DNA of 64,000 nt from DASYXT01 sp035934555 (GCA_035934555.1 DASYXT010000046.1:79974-143973), one strand, 5' to 3'. Shown: positions 51,305-60,222, counted from the first letter of the stretch. The notes: generated by a model not told the origin, from the sequence alone. A program made the numbers and translations.

Positions 51305-51703
51305 ATGAAAAGAGATCTCAATCGGGGCGTGGTGATTTGCAAACGGGCGGGCGCGGTGCTCGCGGTGGGAGCGCTGCTGGTGCAACCGCTGCTGTTGTTC
51401 GCCGCCGACAACGGCACCGCCAGCCCGACCCAGACGATTAGCGGCGAGGTGGTGGACCTGATGTGCTACCTGGACCACGGGGCCAAAGGCGCGAAGCACA
51501 AGGGCTGCGCGGAAAAGTGCATTAAGAGCGGCGGTCCGGTGGGATTGCTGACCAGCGACGACCAGTTGTATTTGGTGATCGGGAACCATGAGCCAATCAA
51601 CGATGCGCTGGCATCCAAAGCGGCGCAGACCGTGACGCTCAAGGGTAAGGTGGTTGAGCGGAACGGTATGAAGATGATCGAGAACGCGGAACTGGAGAAG
51701 TAG
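51305..51703 (+). CDS. Exported Cys/His-rich small protein
   Basis: The product has 132 residues with a signal peptide (about 1-34, ending LLLFAAD). The mature part starts with a conserved-looking segment GEVVDLMCYLDHGAKGAKHK followed by CAEKCIKSGGPVGLLT, so Cys (three) and His (two) sit close together as in a metal or heme site. Its later part is a small beta-rich fold (VTLKGKVVERNGMKMIE). I recall similar uncharacterised exported proteins in Verrucomicrobiota and Acidobacteriota but no function. Transcription is probably from the promoter at 51229-51257. Confidence 0.8.
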   Translation: MKRDLNRGVVICKRAGAVLAVGALLVQPLLLFAADNGTASPTQTISGEVVDLMCYLDHGAKGAKHKGCAEKCIKSGGPVGLLTSDDQLYLVIGNHEPINDALASKAAQTVTLKGKVVERNGMKMIENAELEK

Positions 51704-51829
51704 CGGTTACCCTGGAAATCTTGGAGCCGTGCCTGGGGTTGGGTTACGAACCTGAAAAATCCCGAGCAATCGCTTGCGTCATTTTGCATCCCGGTTAGGT
51801 TCAGGTTAGAACTAACAGGAGATGACGAT

Positions 51830-52066
51830 ATGGCGAACGGTTATGAAGAGGAGCCGCTCAAAACGGTCGAGCGATTACTCCGGTGCCGCAATACCCACCG
51901 GTACTTTACCGATAATGGTTGGACCGAAAACCCTGCGGACGCACGGTGCTTTACGGATCTATTGGAAGCGGCTCAGATCTGTGCCGAGCGGGGATTGACG
52001 GATGTGGAGTTAACTTTGGTGGCGGGTCGCGGCGGCCCGGAGTTGTTTTGCACGGCGGTCAGATAG
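51830..52066 (+). CDS. Orphan 78-residue protein, paralogue of the gene at 10612
   Basis: The product has 78 residues. It shares with the 10612 protein the segments YFTDNGWTE, a central acidic helix (DLLEAAQICAERGL) and a C-terminal strand ending VELTLVAGRGG and FCTAVR. The ATG follows AGGAGA at 51816-51821, and the leader (GGAGATGACGATATG) matches that of the other copy. A short inverted repeat GTTAG-AA-CTAAC lies just upstream (51805-51816). It converges on the polysaccharide deacetylase gene with 7 nt between stops. Function unknown. Confidence 0.75.
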   Translation: MANGYEEEPLKTVERLLRCRNTHRYFTDNGWTENPADARCFTDLLEAAQICAERGLTDVELTLVAGRGGPELFCTAVR

Positions 52067-52073
52067 ACGGCAT

Positions 52074-52997
52074 TCAGTTCAACGGAACGTGTCCCTCGGC
52101 GAGGTCGGCAAAGGAGACGACTTTCACGTCCGGGTGAGTAGCCAGGAAACTGGCGGTTTCGTGCAGGAAATCGATGAAGGGCTCGTCGGGCTTGCCGTCC
52201 CGGAAATATTCCCACCAGTGCGTCACCAGGACAGTGAGGCGCTGGGTTTGGAGGTAATGGAAAATGCCGCCGAGCATCGTGCTGAGGGTGTGCTGGTAGG
52301 AGAGCAGGCAACCTGGGTGCGAGAGCAGCAGGGAAGTGCCCACTCGCCAGTGTGGTTCATGCCGTAATTTCTTAATGACGTATTTGGGCCACCAGGAATA
52401 CGGGAGCCGTCGCAACTCATACCACCCGGTGGACAGAATCCGAAAGCGGCGGGTAACTTCCAGCAGACTGGCTCGGGAGAGCCGATCATAGGGGGCGACG
52501 AAGGTTTGGGGTTTGGGGAAACCGGCTTCCAAAAGGCGCTGGGTTCCTTGTTCAAGGCGGCGTGTAATCTCGCCATGGGTCGGGCAATCGAATTCGAGAT
52601 AATCATGGTGGCACCCATGCTGCACGATGCGAAACTCGGGGTTGCCCAGCAGATACTCGATCAGTCGCGGGTTGGCGGCTATCGGCACCGTGGCAGGAGC
52701 ATTACCAGCCGGCTGGCTTTTGCTGTCGGCGTTCGCGTGCGCAGGGACTTTGGCTCCGAACTCGGCAGAGGGTCCTGTCGCGGCTTGCCAGCGTGGCGGG
52801 CGCGCCCCCGAATCAGCCGAATCACACAAAAAGCCCTCCGGCCGCCCGTCTTTCTGTTTCGCCGTGGTGGAGACTTCGGGGATGGTTGCCAGGTTCACGG
52901 GCAGGCCGCGGTCCAGAAAAGGTCGATAGAGCCGCTCGAGGCATTCGACCGGCGTGAACGCGTTAGTGTCATCATCTCGGACGATTACGTAGTGCAT
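52074..52997 (-). CDS. Polysaccharide deacetylase-like protein
   Basis: The product has 307 residues. The metal-binding RDDDTN near the N-terminus and QHGCHHDYLEF in the middle (His pair) match polysaccharide deacetylase/DUF2334-type enzymes. The region from about residue 45 to 105 is a low-complexity insert (Ala, Pro, Ser, Gly-rich) that is not part of the fold. The ATG at 52997 overlaps the GT4 gene by 13 nt. It is last in a five-gene operon and may remove acetyl groups from the polymer or a lipid-linked intermediate. Confidence 0.8.
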   Translation of the reverse strand: MHYVIVRDDDTNAFTPVECLERLYRPFLDRGLPVNLATIPEVSTTAKQKDGRPEGFLCDSADSGARPPRWQAATGPSAEFGAKVPAHANADSKSQPAGNAPATVPIAANPRLIEYLLGNPEFRIVQHGCHHDYLEFDCPTHGEITRRLEQGTQRLLEAGFPKPQTFVAPYDRLSRASLLEVTRRFRILSTGWYELRRLPYSWWPKYVIKKLRHEPHWRVGTSLLLSHPGCLLSYQHTLSTMLGGIFHYLQTQRLTVLVTHWWEYFRDGKPDEPFIDFLHETASFLATHPDVKVVSFADLAEGHVPLN

Positions 52998-54232
52998 AAT
53001 TTCTCCTCAACCAGCTCTTCGTAGAGGGTTCTCAGGTGTGCCGCCACGGCTTCGATACCGTACAGGGCGGCCAGTTCGCGCCCGCGTTGAACCATTGACC
53101 GCGCCTGCGTCGGATCACCCAGGGTTTGTTCGAGTGCCTGGTGAAAGCCGGCGGGGTCATCCAGGTCAAACAGCCATCCATTATTGCCAGACCGCACGAG
53201 GGCGGCCGGACCTGACGCACGGGCGGCAATGACCATTGTCCCGGCGGCCCAAGCTTCCAGAATGACTAATCCGAACGTTTCGGAGAGGGACGGCAGCAGC
53301 AGGACGCGCGCGGTCTGCAGCAGCCCGATGACCCGCGGATCGTTGGGAGGTAAGCCGCCCGTGAGCAACACATGCGCGCTAAAATTTGCTTTCTGAATTT
53401 TCTCCTTGAGCAGCCGACCATACGGTTCGTCGGTGCAAGGGCCGGCGAGGACCAGCAGCGCGCGCGGGTGCTTCTGCACGATAGTGGGGAGTTGGTCCAG
53501 CAGCCAGCCCTGGTTTTTGACCGGGTCCAGCCGGCCGAGGCAAAGCAGGACATCACGGTTCGCCAGTTGCGGAAAGGCAGTGAGCGCTGCCACCGAGTGG
53601 TCCTCTTGATAGAGGTGCAAGGGAACGCCATGGGGCTGGGTCACCACGCGCTTGGCGGGCAATTGTTGCTGAAGCAGGGCCGCTTCGCGGGAATTACAGG
53701 TGAGAATCGCGTCGGCATCGCGCAGTAAACGGTGCGATTGGAACAGCAGTCCGAAGAGCTTGCCCCATTCCCAGCCGTGGTCGAGCGGTTCATTGAACGT
53801 TTGCTGAAGCTTTTTGGGCAAGTCGAGCAACCCGCCGTGGATGGTGACGACGAAGGGCAATCGGCGTTGTCTGGCCACAGTCAGACCAATCCCACCGAGG
53901 CGGCCCAAGGTATGGGTGTGGATTACGGCAAGGTCCTTTTGTCGCCACAAGGCGCGCAGCAGTTGGAAGGACATCAGGTTGCCACCAACGGAGACGAGCT
54001 GGCGCCGCCGTTCCTGAGATAACCCGAGCACTGGCACGAATGCCCGGAACCGGTGAACCGGCACGCCGGCGCGGACGAGCGGGTCGGGGTCGGCCGGTAG
54101 AGGCAGGCGCGGGCAGAACACCCGGGCCTGAACCCCGTGCGCGCGCAAGCCATCGAGCAGGCGCTGGATGGCCATCTCAGTGCCGCTCCATTCGACCGGA
54201 TCGAGTTTTCGCAGGATGTGCGCGATGAGCAT
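52985..54232 (-). CDS. Glycosyltransferase, family GT4
   Basis: The product has 415 residues with two Rossmann-like halves (GT-B fold). The donor-binding part contains LCLGRLDPVKNQ and the E-x7-E motif SETFGLVILEAWAAG, typical of retaining GT4 enzymes such as WcaL/RfaG. The N-terminal half has HTHTLGRLGGIGL, which should bind the acceptor. It adds a sugar to a polysaccharide repeat or lipid carrier on the cytoplasmic face. It lies 14 nt after the O-antigen-ligase-like gene and overlaps the deacetylase. Confidence 0.92.
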   Translation of the reverse strand: MLIAHILRKLDPVEWSGTEMAIQRLLDGLRAHGVQARVFCPRLPLPADPDPLVRAGVPVHRFRAFVPVLGLSQERRRQLVSVGGNLMSFQLLRALWRQKDLAVIHTHTLGRLGGIGLTVARQRRLPFVVTIHGGLLDLPKKLQQTFNEPLDHGWEWGKLFGLLFQSHRLLRDADAILTCNSREAALLQQQLPAKRVVTQPHGVPLHLYQEDHSVAALTAFPQLANRDVLLCLGRLDPVKNQGWLLDQLPTIVQKHPRALLVLAGPCTDEPYGRLLKEKIQKANFSAHVLLTGGLPPNDPRVIGLLQTARVLLLPSLSETFGLVILEAWAAGTMVIAARASGPAALVRSGNNGWLFDLDDPAGFHQALEQTLGDPTQARSMVQRGRELAALYGIEAVAAHLRTLYEELVEEKLCTT

Positions 54233-54246
54233 GGAAACTGGCTCGG

Positions 54247-55704
54247 TCAGCTATAGCCTGGCGCGGGTTGTGGCATGAATGCCGCCGGTTCAGGCCGGGT
54301 TTCGGTCGCGGCGACTGCAGCGCGCTCTTCCGTACGTTTGATATAATAGAGGCTCATCAGCGCTCCCAGCAGGATATGGAACGTGTAGTAGATGGGGATG
54401 TGCCAATAAGCCCATTCGGTGAGGTTTTGCAGGAATGTGCCGAGTATGCCGAAGAAAATGCCAACGGCGACGCGTCGCAGGGGAGCCGGATCGCGTGGAC
54501 GCAGGAAGCTAGTGCCCATCTGAAACCAGCGTAACCATACTACGGTAAAAATGAGGATGCCGGGAATGCCTAACTCGCCCAGGGTCAATGCGCCCAGGCT
54601 GTGGGCGGGGGCTGCTTGCGGCATATCGACGTTGCTACCGGGCGGCAAAACATCAGGCGGCGGCTGATCGGTGCCCCAGTAGGGGACGAAACGGAATCCG
54701 AGTTTGGGGCCATACTCGTTGCTGGCCCAATAGGACCAGTTGTTCAGGCCGACACCGAAGAGCCGATCGCCGGCGATCGCGACGGCCACCCTGATATAAT
54801 AACCGCGCCCAAGATTTTTCTTATTCTCATATTCCTGTTTGAGGGTGGATTCCTCGTAGCGCGACGCCAAAGTTTTCCAGGATTTGGCGAGAATCCCCGT
54901 CGCGCCAAGCAGCACCAACAGGCCGACGCCGATGGTGCGTGGGGTCAGGCGCAGCGTGGCGGTGCTGAGGGCGGTGGCGAGCAACACGATCCCGATGATC
55001 ACCACGCCGGCGCGGGAAATCGTGAGCACTTCCCCAACACACGCCAGTGGCAACGTCAGGGCACAGAAGGCGCGGAGCAGCTTGGGTAATCGCGCGTTGA
55101 GACCGGCCACCAACACGGGCGCGGTGGTGCATAAGAGCACCGACAAGCTGTTGGATTCGTCCAGGGTGCCGTACACCCGATGTTCGCCATCGAGGTACCG
55201 CTGTTTGAGGGCCAGCAGGCACTCAAAGGCCACCAACATGCACACGCCCAGAACCAGCAAGCGAACTTCCCGTTCGCTGCGCAGATAAAATGCCACCGCC
55301 AGCACCAGTATCAGGCCGCGGAACATCCGGAATAAGCCGAATAGCGCGAAGAGCTTTGGCTCCGCAATCGCCACATTGAAGCAGGCGTAGAGAAAGTAGA
55401 GCAGCATGATGCCAAGGGCGGGGGGCCAGTACAGGCGGCAACGCCCTTTGGGTGGGAACAGCACGCTGCTGCCGAGCAAACTCAGCGCGAGAATATCCGC
55501 GATGGCGATTTCAAATCCGCGCTCGACGCCGCGATACCAGTCGCGGCTAACATAGTTGATATCCAAAAACTCAATCATCGGCGCGGTGAACACCAATAAG
55601 ACGAAGAATACGTCCCGGATCCACCGCCCGAGGCAGGCGACGATCAGCCCGGCCAGGGCGGCGGCGGGAATAACCGTTAGGCCGAAAAGCGTTTTGAAAT
55701 CCAT
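54247..55704 (-). CDS. O-antigen ligase/polymerase-like membrane protein
   Basis: The product has 485 residues with about ten to twelve membrane helices and the Wzy/WaaL layout. The large periplasmic loop near the C-terminus contains AHSLGALTLGELGIPG, which carries the His typical of O-antigen ligase domains, and the preceding YYIRVAVAIAGDRLFGVGLN. It should polymerise or ligate glycans at the outer face of the inner membrane. Its ATG shares one base with the stop of the methyltransferase (TGATG), so the two are coupled. Confidence 0.88.
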   Translation of the reverse strand: MDFKTLFGLTVIPAAALAGLIVACLGRWIRDVFFVLLVFTAPMIEFLDINYVSRDWYRGVERGFEIAIADILALSLLGSSVLFPPKGRCRLYWPPALGIMLLYFLYACFNVAIAEPKLFALFGLFRMFRGLILVLAVAFYLRSEREVRLLVLGVCMLVAFECLLALKQRYLDGEHRVYGTLDESNSLSVLLCTTAPVLVAGLNARLPKLLRAFCALTLPLACVGEVLTISRAGVVIIGIVLLATALSTATLRLTPRTIGVGLLVLLGATGILAKSWKTLASRYEESTLKQEYENKKNLGRGYYIRVAVAIAGDRLFGVGLNNWSYWASNEYGPKLGFRFVPYWGTDQPPPDVLPPGSNVDMPQAAPAHSLGALTLGELGIPGILIFTVVWLRWFQMGTSFLRPRDPAPLRRVAVGIFFGILGTFLQNLTEWAYWHIPIYYTFHILLGALMSLYYIKRTEERAAVAATETRPEPAAFMPQPAPGYS

Positions 55705-56333
55705 CAGTAAAAGTACACATCAGTGCTGGTCACCCCCGGCCGGCCGGGGCCGACACTTTGCAGGATACGCACCTCGCGTGCATGATGGTTCTGGCGCAGA
55801 GCCGGGTAGCGCCAGGAGTCATCCACGAGAATCAGGCCACCGGGCTTGACGCGCCGTTCAGCCAATTGAAAACAGACCGGGCGCACCTGCGTCCACTCCT
55901 CGCTGCCGTCGATGACAATTACGTCGAACGGTTCGTCCGGGAGCGCGTGCAGGTAGGATGAGTGTTCGAAATCCACAGGGCTTTTGAAATCAAACGGCCG
56001 CAGGACCAGAGTGACATTGCTCAGCCCGCGTTCTTTCAGTCGGGTCGAGACCAGCTCGTACCATTTTGGATTGTCTTCGATTGAGAAGACCGATTTGACG
56101 CGATGTGCAAAGAACAAGGTTGAACCGCCGGAGCCATATTCGCCAACCGTCATGTGCGGCTGGAGAAAGGTGCCCAGGAAATCGATGGCGGCGTAGGAGA
56201 ACCAGGGGACCTCGAGGTCGAGCGGCGTTTTGCCGTTGATCAGGTTGTGGCGCACGCAGCGCGCGAGGTACTGCGGGTGCAGCATGAGGTTGGCGACGAC
56301 GCGCCCGATTTTTTTTGGAACAGTGCCATGCAT
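55704..56333 (-). CDS. Class I SAM methyltransferase
   Basis: The product has 209 residues. The SAM-binding motif is VGEYGSGGSTLFFAHRVKSV (G-x-G-x-G), followed by IEDNPKWYELVSTRLKERG and FDVIVIDGSEEWTQ, with a later VKPGGLILVDDSWRYP, as in small-molecule or sugar methyltransferases of the FkbM-like/class I fold. It ends by sharing an A with the ligase start. The start ATG at 56333 lies 4 nt from the GT2 stop. It probably methylates a sugar of the same polymer. Confidence 0.85.
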   Translation of the reverse strand: MHGTVPKKIGRVVANLMLHPQYLARCVRHNLINGKTPLDLEVPWFSYAAIDFLGTFLQPHMTVGEYGSGGSTLFFAHRVKSVFSIEDNPKWYELVSTRLKERGLSNVTLVLRPFDFKSPVDFEHSSYLHALPDEPFDVIVIDGSEEWTQVRPVCFQLAERRVKPGGLILVDDSWRYPALRQNHHAREVRILQSVGPGRPGVTSTDVYFY

Positions 56334-56337
56334 AAGA

Positions 56338-57534
56338 TTATTCCGGTGAGTGGCCGAGTTTCGCCGCGGACACCAGTGGGCGGGTCTGGGAGACGGCCCG
56401 AGTTGGGAGTGCAACGCCGAGACGCTCGGCGCGGGGCCAGTAATCAGTGCACCCGGATTTCAAGGTGCGGAATGCCAGAAAGCTTCCCAGAAGGGTCGCG
56501 CCTGCGCCGGCCAGAACGGCGGGTAACGCGCGGCAGCGCTGGCCCAAGGGCAGGCCCTTCCAGCCAGTAAATCTCTGGCCCAGCAGCTCGGGGTAAAGCC
56601 GCCAGAAAAACCGGATGCGTGCCAGGTGCTCGGCGATGTGGCGCTTGAGCCAATCGGGGTCGGCGGTTTCCACCGCGCGGATAGCCTCGGCCAGTTGCCG
56701 GCGCTCATGAATGGGCCATTGCGGCAGGATGTGGTCCACGAGCAGATGCACGATCGTCTGACCCATCGCCTGGCGCTTTTGGTTTTTTATCAGCGCGGCC
56801 ACTGAGGTATATGCTTCGAAGGTGTGTTCCGCATTTGGCGCCAATTGAATGCGCCCAGGGCGGCATGCCCCGGTTAGAAAATCGGCGCACACCACGGCCT
56901 TGAGGAACCCGTCTTCGCACGCCGTGAGATCGCGCGGGAGGAAAATGTTGCGAGCGCTAGCTGCTCGAATAGCATAAAGTTGCCCGCAAAGCTGGCCCGG
57001 TGCGGCGTGCGTCAGCTTTGAAGCGCCGAGCGAGAGGCGTTCGCGCAGGGAACGGGCGGGCCGCAATGCGAGATGCTTGCGCGGCAGGTCGGTCGCGACG
57101 GTTGCTTCACGCCGCTCTTCGAGCGTCAAGAGCATGTTCCAGAGGGTGTCCGGCGTGCGGATGAGGATGTCGGCATCCATCATGAACAAGACTCGTGCGC
57201 ATCGTGCCGAGAGCACATGTACGAACTGGTTCCAGGCATTCACCTTGCCGCGCTGAGGTAGATTGATGGCGCGGGCGGTAAATGCGGCGGAGTGCGGGTG
57301 AAACCGGGTTTGTGAGGCGAAGATCTGCTCGGCGACTGCGACTGTGTCGTCGGTGCAACCGTTGGCAACGCACAGAATTTCACATTTTTCGCCGCGCTCG
57401 CGGAACCGGGAAAAAAGCGACTGCGCGAACAGTGCCTCAAGCATCGCGGGCAAGGCCCGTTGCTCGTTCCAGGCAAAAATGCCCACCGACACCGTAATGT
57501 CGGCGGGTGGGTTATTGATTTCAGGGGCCATCAA
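56338..57534 (-). CDS. Glycosyltransferase, family GT2
   Basis: The product has 398 residues with a GT-A fold: VSVGIFAWNEQRALPAMLEAL at the N-terminus, LFMMDADILI (DxD) and TACEDGFLKAVV (ED motif), then a C-terminal hydrophobic segment (about 355-375) that may anchor it to the membrane. It is the first gene of the polysaccharide operon (GT2, methyltransferase, ligase-like, GT4, deacetylase). The promoter should lie in 57535-57675, which holds the 16-bp palindrome. Confidence 0.9.
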   Translation of the reverse strand: MMAPEINNPPADITVSVGIFAWNEQRALPAMLEALFAQSLFSRFRERGEKCEILCVANGCTDDTVAVAEQIFASQTRFHPHSAAFTARAINLPQRGKVNAWNQFVHVLSARCARVLFMMDADILIRTPDTLWNMLLTLEERREATVATDLPRKHLALRPARSLRERLSLGASKLTHAAPGQLCGQLYAIRAASARNIFLPRDLTACEDGFLKAVVCADFLTGACRPGRIQLAPNAEHTFEAYTSVAALIKNQKRQAMGQTIVHLLVDHILPQWPIHERRQLAEAIRAVETADPDWLKRHIAEHLARIRFFWRLYPELLGQRFTGWKGLPLGQRCRALPAVLAGAGATLLGSFLAFRTLKSGCTDYWPRAERLGVALPTRAVSQTRPLVSAAKLGHSPE

Positions 57535-57603
57535 ATTTTCAAGGCGGCCAAGCCGGGACCGCGCAATGTCTGAATCCTAGTACCCGCCCAGGGATGCAGG
57601 AAG

Positions 57604-57619
57604 TGGGGGATATCCCCCA
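57604..57619. promoter_or_regulatory. Perfect 16-bp palindrome in a divergent promoter region
   Basis: TGGGGGATATCCCCCA at 57604-57619 is perfectly symmetric. It sits between the divergent GT2 operon (start 57534) and rlpA (start 57676), so it could control both. It is not a terminator, as no gene ends here. The symmetry and lack of a loop suggest a protein-binding operator. Confidence 0.55.
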
Positions 57620-57675
57620 AAGTTTGCGGGCGAGACCCCATTTCGAGCTTTTCCTGCCCGCACGAGGTTCGGTCC

Positions 57676-58248
57676 ATGCGCCGCAACCATCCGCCCCAGG
57701 TGTTTCGGTTTGTCCGGAGTCCTTTTGGTAAGAGCTTCTGCCTCCTGCTTTTGTTGGGTCTGACTGATTTGGGTCTGGCAGCTACTATCGAGCTTCCCGC
57801 TCCGGCAACGGGTAAGGCCTCTTGGTACGGCGAAGCCCACCGTGGAAGGTTAATGGCTAATGGCGAGCCCTTCGATCCCGATCGATTAACGGCAGCGTCC
57901 TGGTTTTACCCGCTGGGCACACGCGTGCGGGTAAGTTTAGATTCCGGGAGCGGTGCCGCAGCAACCGTGGTTGTCACTATCACCGACCGCGGTCCGGCGC
58001 GCGCACTGGTGCAGCGGGGACGAGTCATTGATCTAAGCACCGCGGCTTTTCGCAAACTGGCACAGCCCAGGTTAGGTCTAATCCCGGTGCGCGTTGAAAT
58101 CGCCAGTTCCAATCCGCTAACCGATCACTGGCCGCGGCGAGCCTGGCCGTCAATGCGCCCGGCGTCTAGCCGCGCGGTTCTGGAAACCCAAGCCGAAGCT
58201 AGCAGCTTCGGCACTGGCAGGCGGAAGCCCGCCTCCAGTGAGGGCTAA
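57676..58248 (+). CDS. rlpA: RlpA-family septal lytic transglycosylase
   Basis: The product has 190 residues with a signal peptide (hydrophobic SFCLLLLLGLTDLGLAA). The double-psi beta-barrel domain (about 46-140) has ASWYGEAHRGRLMANGE and ITDRGPARA with the catalytic-site Asp, followed by GRVIDLSTAAFRKLA. RlpA cleaves denuded glycan strands in the division septum. The C-terminal SPOR domain of E. coli RlpA is absent. A short Ser/Arg-rich tail replaces it. It is divergent from the polysaccharide operon. Confidence 0.92.
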   Translation: MRRNHPPQVFRFVRSPFGKSFCLLLLLGLTDLGLAATIELPAPATGKASWYGEAHRGRLMANGEPFDPDRLTAASWFYPLGTRVRVSLDSGSGAAATVVVTITDRGPARALVQRGRVIDLSTAAFRKLAQPRLGLIPVRVEIASSNPLTDHWPRRAWPSMRPASSRAVLETQAEASSFGTGRRKPASSEG

Positions 58249-58275
58249 TCAGCACGCTGCGTTGTTACCGTGGGT

Positions 58276-59178
58276 TCAGCCCAGGATCTGACGCATGAAA
58301 GAGCAGTTCGCGCGGTAGCTTTCCAGCAGCGGCTTGCCCGCCGGCACCGCCCCTTCAATTTGAACCCAGCCCCGGTAGCCAATTGCGTCCATCGCTTGGC
58401 GCACGCGTTTGAAATCGACCTTGCCCCGTCCAAGCAGTGCGCCATTTTCCTTTGCATGAAACTCGCAGATGCGCGGCCCCAGCAGGCGGATTTCCCGATA
58501 AATATCGTAACCGCGGTCGTTGGAGTTGCACACATCGTAATAAACCCGCACGGCCGGCGAGCCGACCCGCCGTAGGATTTCCAGGTGCTCCTCCGCGCTC
58601 AACCAACTTTCGATGCCTAGACTCACACCGGCCTTCTCGGCTTTCGGCGCGACCCCTCTTAGACGCCGAACCACCTCGGAGACACCGGCCGCATCCCCGC
58701 GCAAATCATCGTTGCTGAAGAACGCCAGCAGGATCACCTTCAGCCCAAGGATCTGGCACACATCGATGGCGTCGCTGACCCACGCCACGGTTCGGGGATC
58801 GCTCTTATAGGGGACCTCGTTCAAGGTGCCAATCGCCAGCGACGCCATTTCAAGACCAGCGGCCGTCGCAGACTCACGGTATTGGCGCTGAACCGGAGCA
58901 CGGCGCAATTGCATGTCGTCAGCGACCGTGCCGAGGCTAACCTGGACCCCGTCGAGACCAATTTCCGCTGCCAAACCAAACGCGGCCGGGTCGGCGGTTT
59001 TGCCTAAAGACCAATCGCAAGCGCCGAGTTTGAACCGGCGCTCGGAAGGTGCGGCAAACAACGGCGCGAACTGGGCGCTGAGACCAAGCGCGGTAAGAGC
59101 CTGTGTGGTGCGTGTGACCATGTCACGGCGTGTGCAGCCCCGTTCCCCGCAAACTGTCATCGACATTACTTTTTTCAT
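58276..59178 (-). CDS. Tat-exported TIM-barrel protein (xylose isomerase-like)
   Basis: The product has about 300 residues from the ATG at 59178. It has a twin-arginine signal (CTRRDMVTRTTQALTALGL) and a TIM barrel of the xylose-isomerase-like/AP-endonuclease 2 type: FKLGACDWSLGKTAD, GLDGVQVSLGTVADD, VSLGIESWLSAEEH, VRVYYDVCNSND, ICEFHAKENGAL and GYRGWVQIEGA. The Glu/Asp/His metal ligands (E, D, H, E) can be matched. Upstream open frame to 59334 is not needed. Substrate unknown. It is 29 nt downstream of a related gene. Confidence 0.85.
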   Translation of the reverse strand: MKKVMSMTVCGERGCTRRDMVTRTTQALTALGLSAQFAPLFAAPSERRFKLGACDWSLGKTADPAAFGLAAEIGLDGVQVSLGTVADDMQLRRAPVQRQYRESATAAGLEMASLAIGTLNEVPYKSDPRTVAWVSDAIDVCQILGLKVILLAFFSNDDLRGDAAGVSEVVRRLRGVAPKAEKAGVSLGIESWLSAEEHLEILRRVGSPAVRVYYDVCNSNDRGYDIYREIRLLGPRICEFHAKENGALLGRGKVDFKRVRQAMDAIGYRGWVQIEGAVPAGKPLLESYRANCSFMRQILG

Positions 59179-59206
59179 TTGCAGTTCTGGATATTTTTTC
59201 GAGGGT

Positions 59207-60148
59207 TCACGCGCCAAAGGTCTTTCGCACAAATTCCCGGCTGCGCCGGTGGTTCTCGACGACGGTGCGGCTGATCTTCGTGCCGGGTTCCAGAGCGAGT
59301 TCGACGCTGAACCGGCGGGCCAAACGGTGCTCATTCGCGTACGCTGCTACGGCGGCGTAATCTATGTCGCCGGTATCGAGGTCCTCCCACCAAATCCCGT
59401 TACGGCTCTGGCGCAGGTGCCAGGTCACTACGCGCCGGCTATACTGCCGCAGCGCGTCCAGCGGGGCGATGCCCCCTTTCCACACCCAGTGCACATCGTA
59501 ACACCACCCGACTGTTTCTGGTTTGGTATGGTCAAAATCATAATGAAACTCACGCGCGTGATTGGCCATTTCCGGCATGTGCTGGTGCACGCCCAGCCGC
59601 AAGCCCAGCGAGTTCAGGCCCTCGCCCAGGTCGGCCATCGCCGCCGCCTGTGTCTTGAGCTCGCCGTCGGTTTTCTCCCGACCGATTGGGTCGGCGTTGC
59701 AGCTCAACACCTGGAACCCGGCTTTTTGGCACGCCTCGGCCGCTCGTAGGATATCCTTCACTACCACGCCGGCGGCCGGCATTTCATGCAAGCGCGCGCC
59801 GGTGTACAGGCTGACGGGTTGCAGGCCCTTGGCGCGCGATTGGTCAGCGAACCGGGCGTTTTGTTCCGGGTTTGCAACGTCGAGGAAGGTTTCGAGGTAA
59901 TCATAGTCGCAGTCGCGCAAGGCCGACAGAACCTCCAGCACGTCCAGCTTGCGGCCCTCGCGTTGGGCGTATTGGCCCCAGCCATACACATTCGAGCCGA
60001 CCAAGGCATCGGTGCGTTTGCGGGAATCAGTCGAGTCAGCCGCGGCAGCCCCGGCTGCGGGTGACAAAAGAAGCACGCCAACGGCGAGCGCGCCGGTCTT
60101 GCAAAGAAATTCACGCCGGGATTGGGGGATCGCAGTATGCGGAGCCAT
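59207..60148 (-). CDS. Tat-exported TIM-barrel protein (xylose isomerase-like)
   Basis: The product has 313 residues. The N-terminal Tat signal is PQSRREFLCKTGALAVGVLL. The barrel has YDYLETFLDVANPEQNA, VSLYTGARLHEM, LRLGVHQHMPEM, GWCYDVHWVWKGG, VVTWHLRQSRNG and DYAAVAAYA. The His/Asp/Glu pattern is in line with a divalent metal site. It is the upstream partner of the related gene at 58276. The two share fold and export route but not close sequence, so they probably act on related sugars or polyols. Confidence 0.85.
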   Translation of the reverse strand: MAPHTAIPQSRREFLCKTGALAVGVLLLSPAAGAAAADSTDSRKRTDALVGSNVYGWGQYAQREGRKLDVLEVLSALRDCDYDYLETFLDVANPEQNARFADQSRAKGLQPVSLYTGARLHEMPAAGVVVKDILRAAEACQKAGFQVLSCNADPIGREKTDGELKTQAAAMADLGEGLNSLGLRLGVHQHMPEMANHAREFHYDFDHTKPETVGWCYDVHWVWKGGIAPLDALRQYSRRVVTWHLRQSRNGIWWEDLDTGDIDYAAVAAYANEHRLARRFSVELALEPGTKISRTVVENHRRSREFVRKTFGA

Positions 60149-60222
60149 GAACGCATTGAATAGCGGTCACCGGTCCGGCACGAGCAAAAAGTGGCGGGAG
60201 AGACCAAGGCAACGCGTGTGGC

